A stretch of 64,000 bases of DNA from positions 62,001 through 126,000 of the forward strand of contig CAWBCV010000017.1 of assembly GCA_963787425.1 (NCBI GenBank), read 5' to 3'. Under the pieces are notes generated by a model. That model did not search any database, was not told where the DNA came from, and saw only the letters and a list, made by a program, of their open reading frames with translations. This DNA is from AP-15 sp963787425 (GTDB lineage Bacteria > Pseudomonadota > Alphaproteobacteria > ATCC43930 > CGMCC-115725). The position numbers and the translations under genes were made by a program. Every line of letters starts with the position of its first letter. Position 1 is the first letter of the stretch. Below, one piece after another: positions 62,311 through 64,000 of the stretch.

Positions 62311-62602
62311 GTGGCATCAACGCCTGACGTCGCAGCCGTCTACCACCTGCTGACGCAAGTCGCCCGCACTGTGACGGGGCATGACGGTAAGCTCGACGAT
62401 CTCTCCGGCGAGGTCGCCGAGTTACGCGAAGTTGTCGCCGCCCACGACCGCAAGCTCGATGACCTCGCCGCCGGGTCGCCTCGCTCCGCGACGCCGTCAC
62501 CCACTTTCGAGCGTGCTCGGCCATGGCATCCCGATTAGCGAGCTCGACGAACGGGTTCGCCGCATCGAGCGGCATCTGAGGCTCGAGCCCGCCGGCGGCT
62601 GA
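62311..62602 (+). pseudogene. Small coiled-coil protein gene with an apparent frameshift
   Basis: The first frame (GTG at 62311) gives a heptad-like VYHLLTQVARTVTGHDGKLD and SGEVAELREVVAAHDRKLDD. The C-terminal part, HGIPISELDERVRRIERHLR, is in a different frame ending at 62602. Together they give a coiled-coil protein of about 97 residues. The frame changes near 62490. It follows the histidine kinase by 23 bases. Function unknown; a short real protein ending at 62538 is possible. Confidence 0.5.
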
Positions 62603-62620
62603 AGCGTCTGGCATCCGCCC

Positions 62621-63362
62621 TCAAATCAGTCCGAGGTCGCGCAGACTGCTATGGTGGCCGCGGCCGATGATCAAGTGGTCGTGCACGGTCACACCGAGCG
62701 GGGCGGCAGCCTTGACGATGTCCTTGGTGACGGCGATGTCCGCCTTCGAGGGGGTGGGATCTCCCGAGGGATGGTTGTGCACTAGGATCAAGGCGGACGC
62801 CCCGAGTTCGAGCGCGCGTTTGACGACTTCGCGGGTATAGACCGGCGTGTGATCGACCGTGCCGCGCTGCTGCCTTTCGTGCTTGATCAGTGCATTCTTG
62901 CGATCCAGGAAGAGTATATGGAACTCCTCGACTTTGCTGTGGGCAATTTGCGCACTGCAATAGTCGATCAATGTGTCGCGAGATGCGACCAGCGGGCGGT
63001 TATGCAATTCTGCCCGCATAAATCGAAGCGCCAGCTCGCGAACCAATCTAACCCCGGCAACTGCGGAGATACTTAAACCCGCCGCGGCTAGCGCCTCGGG
63101 TTCGGCGCTCAACACCTCTGCAAGGCTGCCGAATCTTATCGAGAAGCTGTTCTGCCAGCGATTCGGCGTCAGCTCTCGGGTTGTTGGTAAAGAGCATGAC
63201 CTCGACAAGTTCATGGTCTAACAGGTTCTCCGCGCCCGCTAGGATCAAAAATTGACGCAACCGGTCTCTCCAACTCAAAGTGCGCGATATATTTCGAGTA
63301 AGGGCAGTCAGGCGCCAAAGCTCTCTTCCGTGCTTCGCGTCGATTAGGTTCCGATCGAACAT
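62621..63362 (-). pseudogene. radC: RadC-family JAB/MPN domain protein, frameshifted
   Basis: The N-terminal helix-hairpin-helix part (SWRDRLRQFLILAGAENLLD, then HELVEVMLFTNNPRADAESL) is in one frame. The rest, from RFGSLAEVLSAEPEALAAAG, is in another; the frame changes near 63140. The JAB metalloprotease-like core is complete: EEFHILFLDRKN and HNHPSGDPTPSKAD (H-x-H-x7-S-x2-D). RadC proteins are widespread and their role, despite the name, is unclear. It is a tandem paralogue of the gene at 63523. One base change would restore a full-length protein. Confidence 0.85.
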
Positions 63363-63522
63363 TGCGAACGTCAGGATTCTGCTGGCAGATAAATGATTGT
63401 CCTTGCATAGCGCGCGACTGGTTAAGACCTGGCGAATAAGCGCCGTAGATTAGGTGAACTTGCTGAGACTGCCGCCGCCGGCTTACCGGCTCTAAACTTG
63501 CGGGCTGCGTTCTCGCTTCGGC

Positions 63523-64000
63523 TCAGATCAGCCCGAGGTCTCGCAGGCTGCTGTGGCGGCCACGGCCGATGATCAGGTGGTCGTGCACGGTCACGCCGAG
63601 CGGGGCGGCAGCCTTGACGATGTCATTGGTCACCGCGATGTCCGCCTTCGAGGGTGTCGGGTCACCCGAGGGATGGTTGTGGACCAGAATCAAGGCGGAT
63701 GCCTGGAGCTCGAGCGCACGTTTGACGACTTCGCGGGTGTAGACCGGCGTATGGTCGACCGTGCCGCGCTGCTGCCGTTCATGCCTGATCAGCACGTTCT
63801 TGCGGTCGAGAAACAGGATGTGGAACTCCTCGACCTTGCCGTGGGCGATGTGCGCGGTGCAGTAGTCGATCAGCTTCTCCCAGGAGTTGACCACCGGCCG
63901 CTCGTGTAGTTCCGAGCGCATCAGGCGCAACGCCGCCTCGCGCGCCGCTTTTAACGCAGCGATGCCGGCCAGGCCGAGCCCGGCGCCGGCGAGCGTATCG
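63523..64000 (-). CDS. radC: RadC-family JAB/MPN domain protein, partial (cut by window end)
   Basis: The frame is open to the window edge at 64000, so the N-terminal part is missing. The visible part begins DTLAGAGLGLAGIAALKAAR and includes EEFHILFLDRKN and the metal motif HNHPSGDPTPSKAD near the C-terminus. It is closely similar to the preceding copy over 130 residues (the last 60 nearly identical), showing tandem duplication. No frameshift in the visible part. Confidence 0.92.
   Translation of the reverse strand, partial: DTLAGAGLGLAGIAALKAAREAALRLMRSELHERPVVNSWEKLIDYCTAHIAHGKVEEFHILFLDRKNVLIRHERQQRGTVDHTPVYTREVVKRALELQASALILVHNHPSGDPTPSKADIAVTNDIVKAAAPLGVTVHDHLIIGRGRHSSLRDLGLI

Overview
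The window comes from a high-GC Gram-negative bacterium, most likely an alphaproteobacterium. Codon use, an ExoP/Wzc-type polysaccharide cluster, a FixL-like PAS kinase, an ArsR/SRPBCC operon and many IS relics point that way. Genus and species cannot be named from the sequence alone.

Layout. 0.1-1.8 kb: a secreted seven-repeat beta-propeller (PLL-lectin-like) and a small secreted protein. 2.3-6.2 kb: two tandem GH5 glycoside hydrolases with near-identical catalytic domains but different C-terminal modules, plus a scrap of a third copy. 6.4-31.4 kb: a large exopolysaccharide (EPS) locus. It holds the priming UndP-sugar transferase, tyrosine autokinase/co-polymerase, two GT2 enzymes, a WecG-type transferase, a GT-D-like protein, flippase, O-antigen ligase/polymerase-like protein, acyltransferase, polysaccharide deacetylase, SDR epimerase, methyltransferase, two FemAB-like GNAT proteins, and a GspA/ExeA-like ATPase with a degenerate P-loop. 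Inside it lies the most unusual unit: a FemAB-like gene, a frameshifted proline-dehydrogenase-like gene and a 961-residue protein joining phosphoribosyltransferase, APH-like kinase and HAD phosphatase domains, translationally coupled one after another.

31.4-38.9 kb is a transposon graveyard. It starts with about eight degenerate 30-bp tandem repeats beside the EPS promoter region, followed by relics of IS1595, IS630, IS21 (split by an IS110 relic) and IS256. These relics carry many short palindromic insertions and two larger hairpin elements with CTGTGG-type ends.

39.5-41.6 kb is an ArsR-SRPBCC-GST-SRPBCC operon. 42.0-43.0 kb holds a decayed brxL (BREX phage defence) pseudogene. 43.8-46.0 kb is katG. 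A T-arm-like 18-mer occurs in inverted orientation at 39.1 and 46.3 kb, bracketing this segment.

47.2-52.3 kb encodes an AaeAB/FUSC-type efflux system (YtcA-like lipoprotein, HlyD adaptor, FUSC pump, TolC/NodT outer-membrane factor). 52.5 kb has a two-TM potassium channel. 53.2-58.4 kb is a B-type (ba3-like) heme-copper oxidase operon with several c-type cytochromes, one frameshifted. A partial copy of the outer-membrane-factor gene on its far side means the oxidase block sits between direct repeats. 59-64 kb carries an acyl-CoA dehydrogenase, a hybrid histidine kinase, a small coiled-coil gene and two tandem radC genes, the first frameshifted and the second cut by the window end.

How the genes fit together: the EPS genes form a Wzx/Wzy-type assembly line (priming, chain extension, modification, flipping, polymerisation and length control), with the GH5 enzymes as candidate glucan-processing partners. 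Several single frameshifts in otherwise well-preserved genes could be real decay or sequencing indels; this cannot be decided from the sequence.
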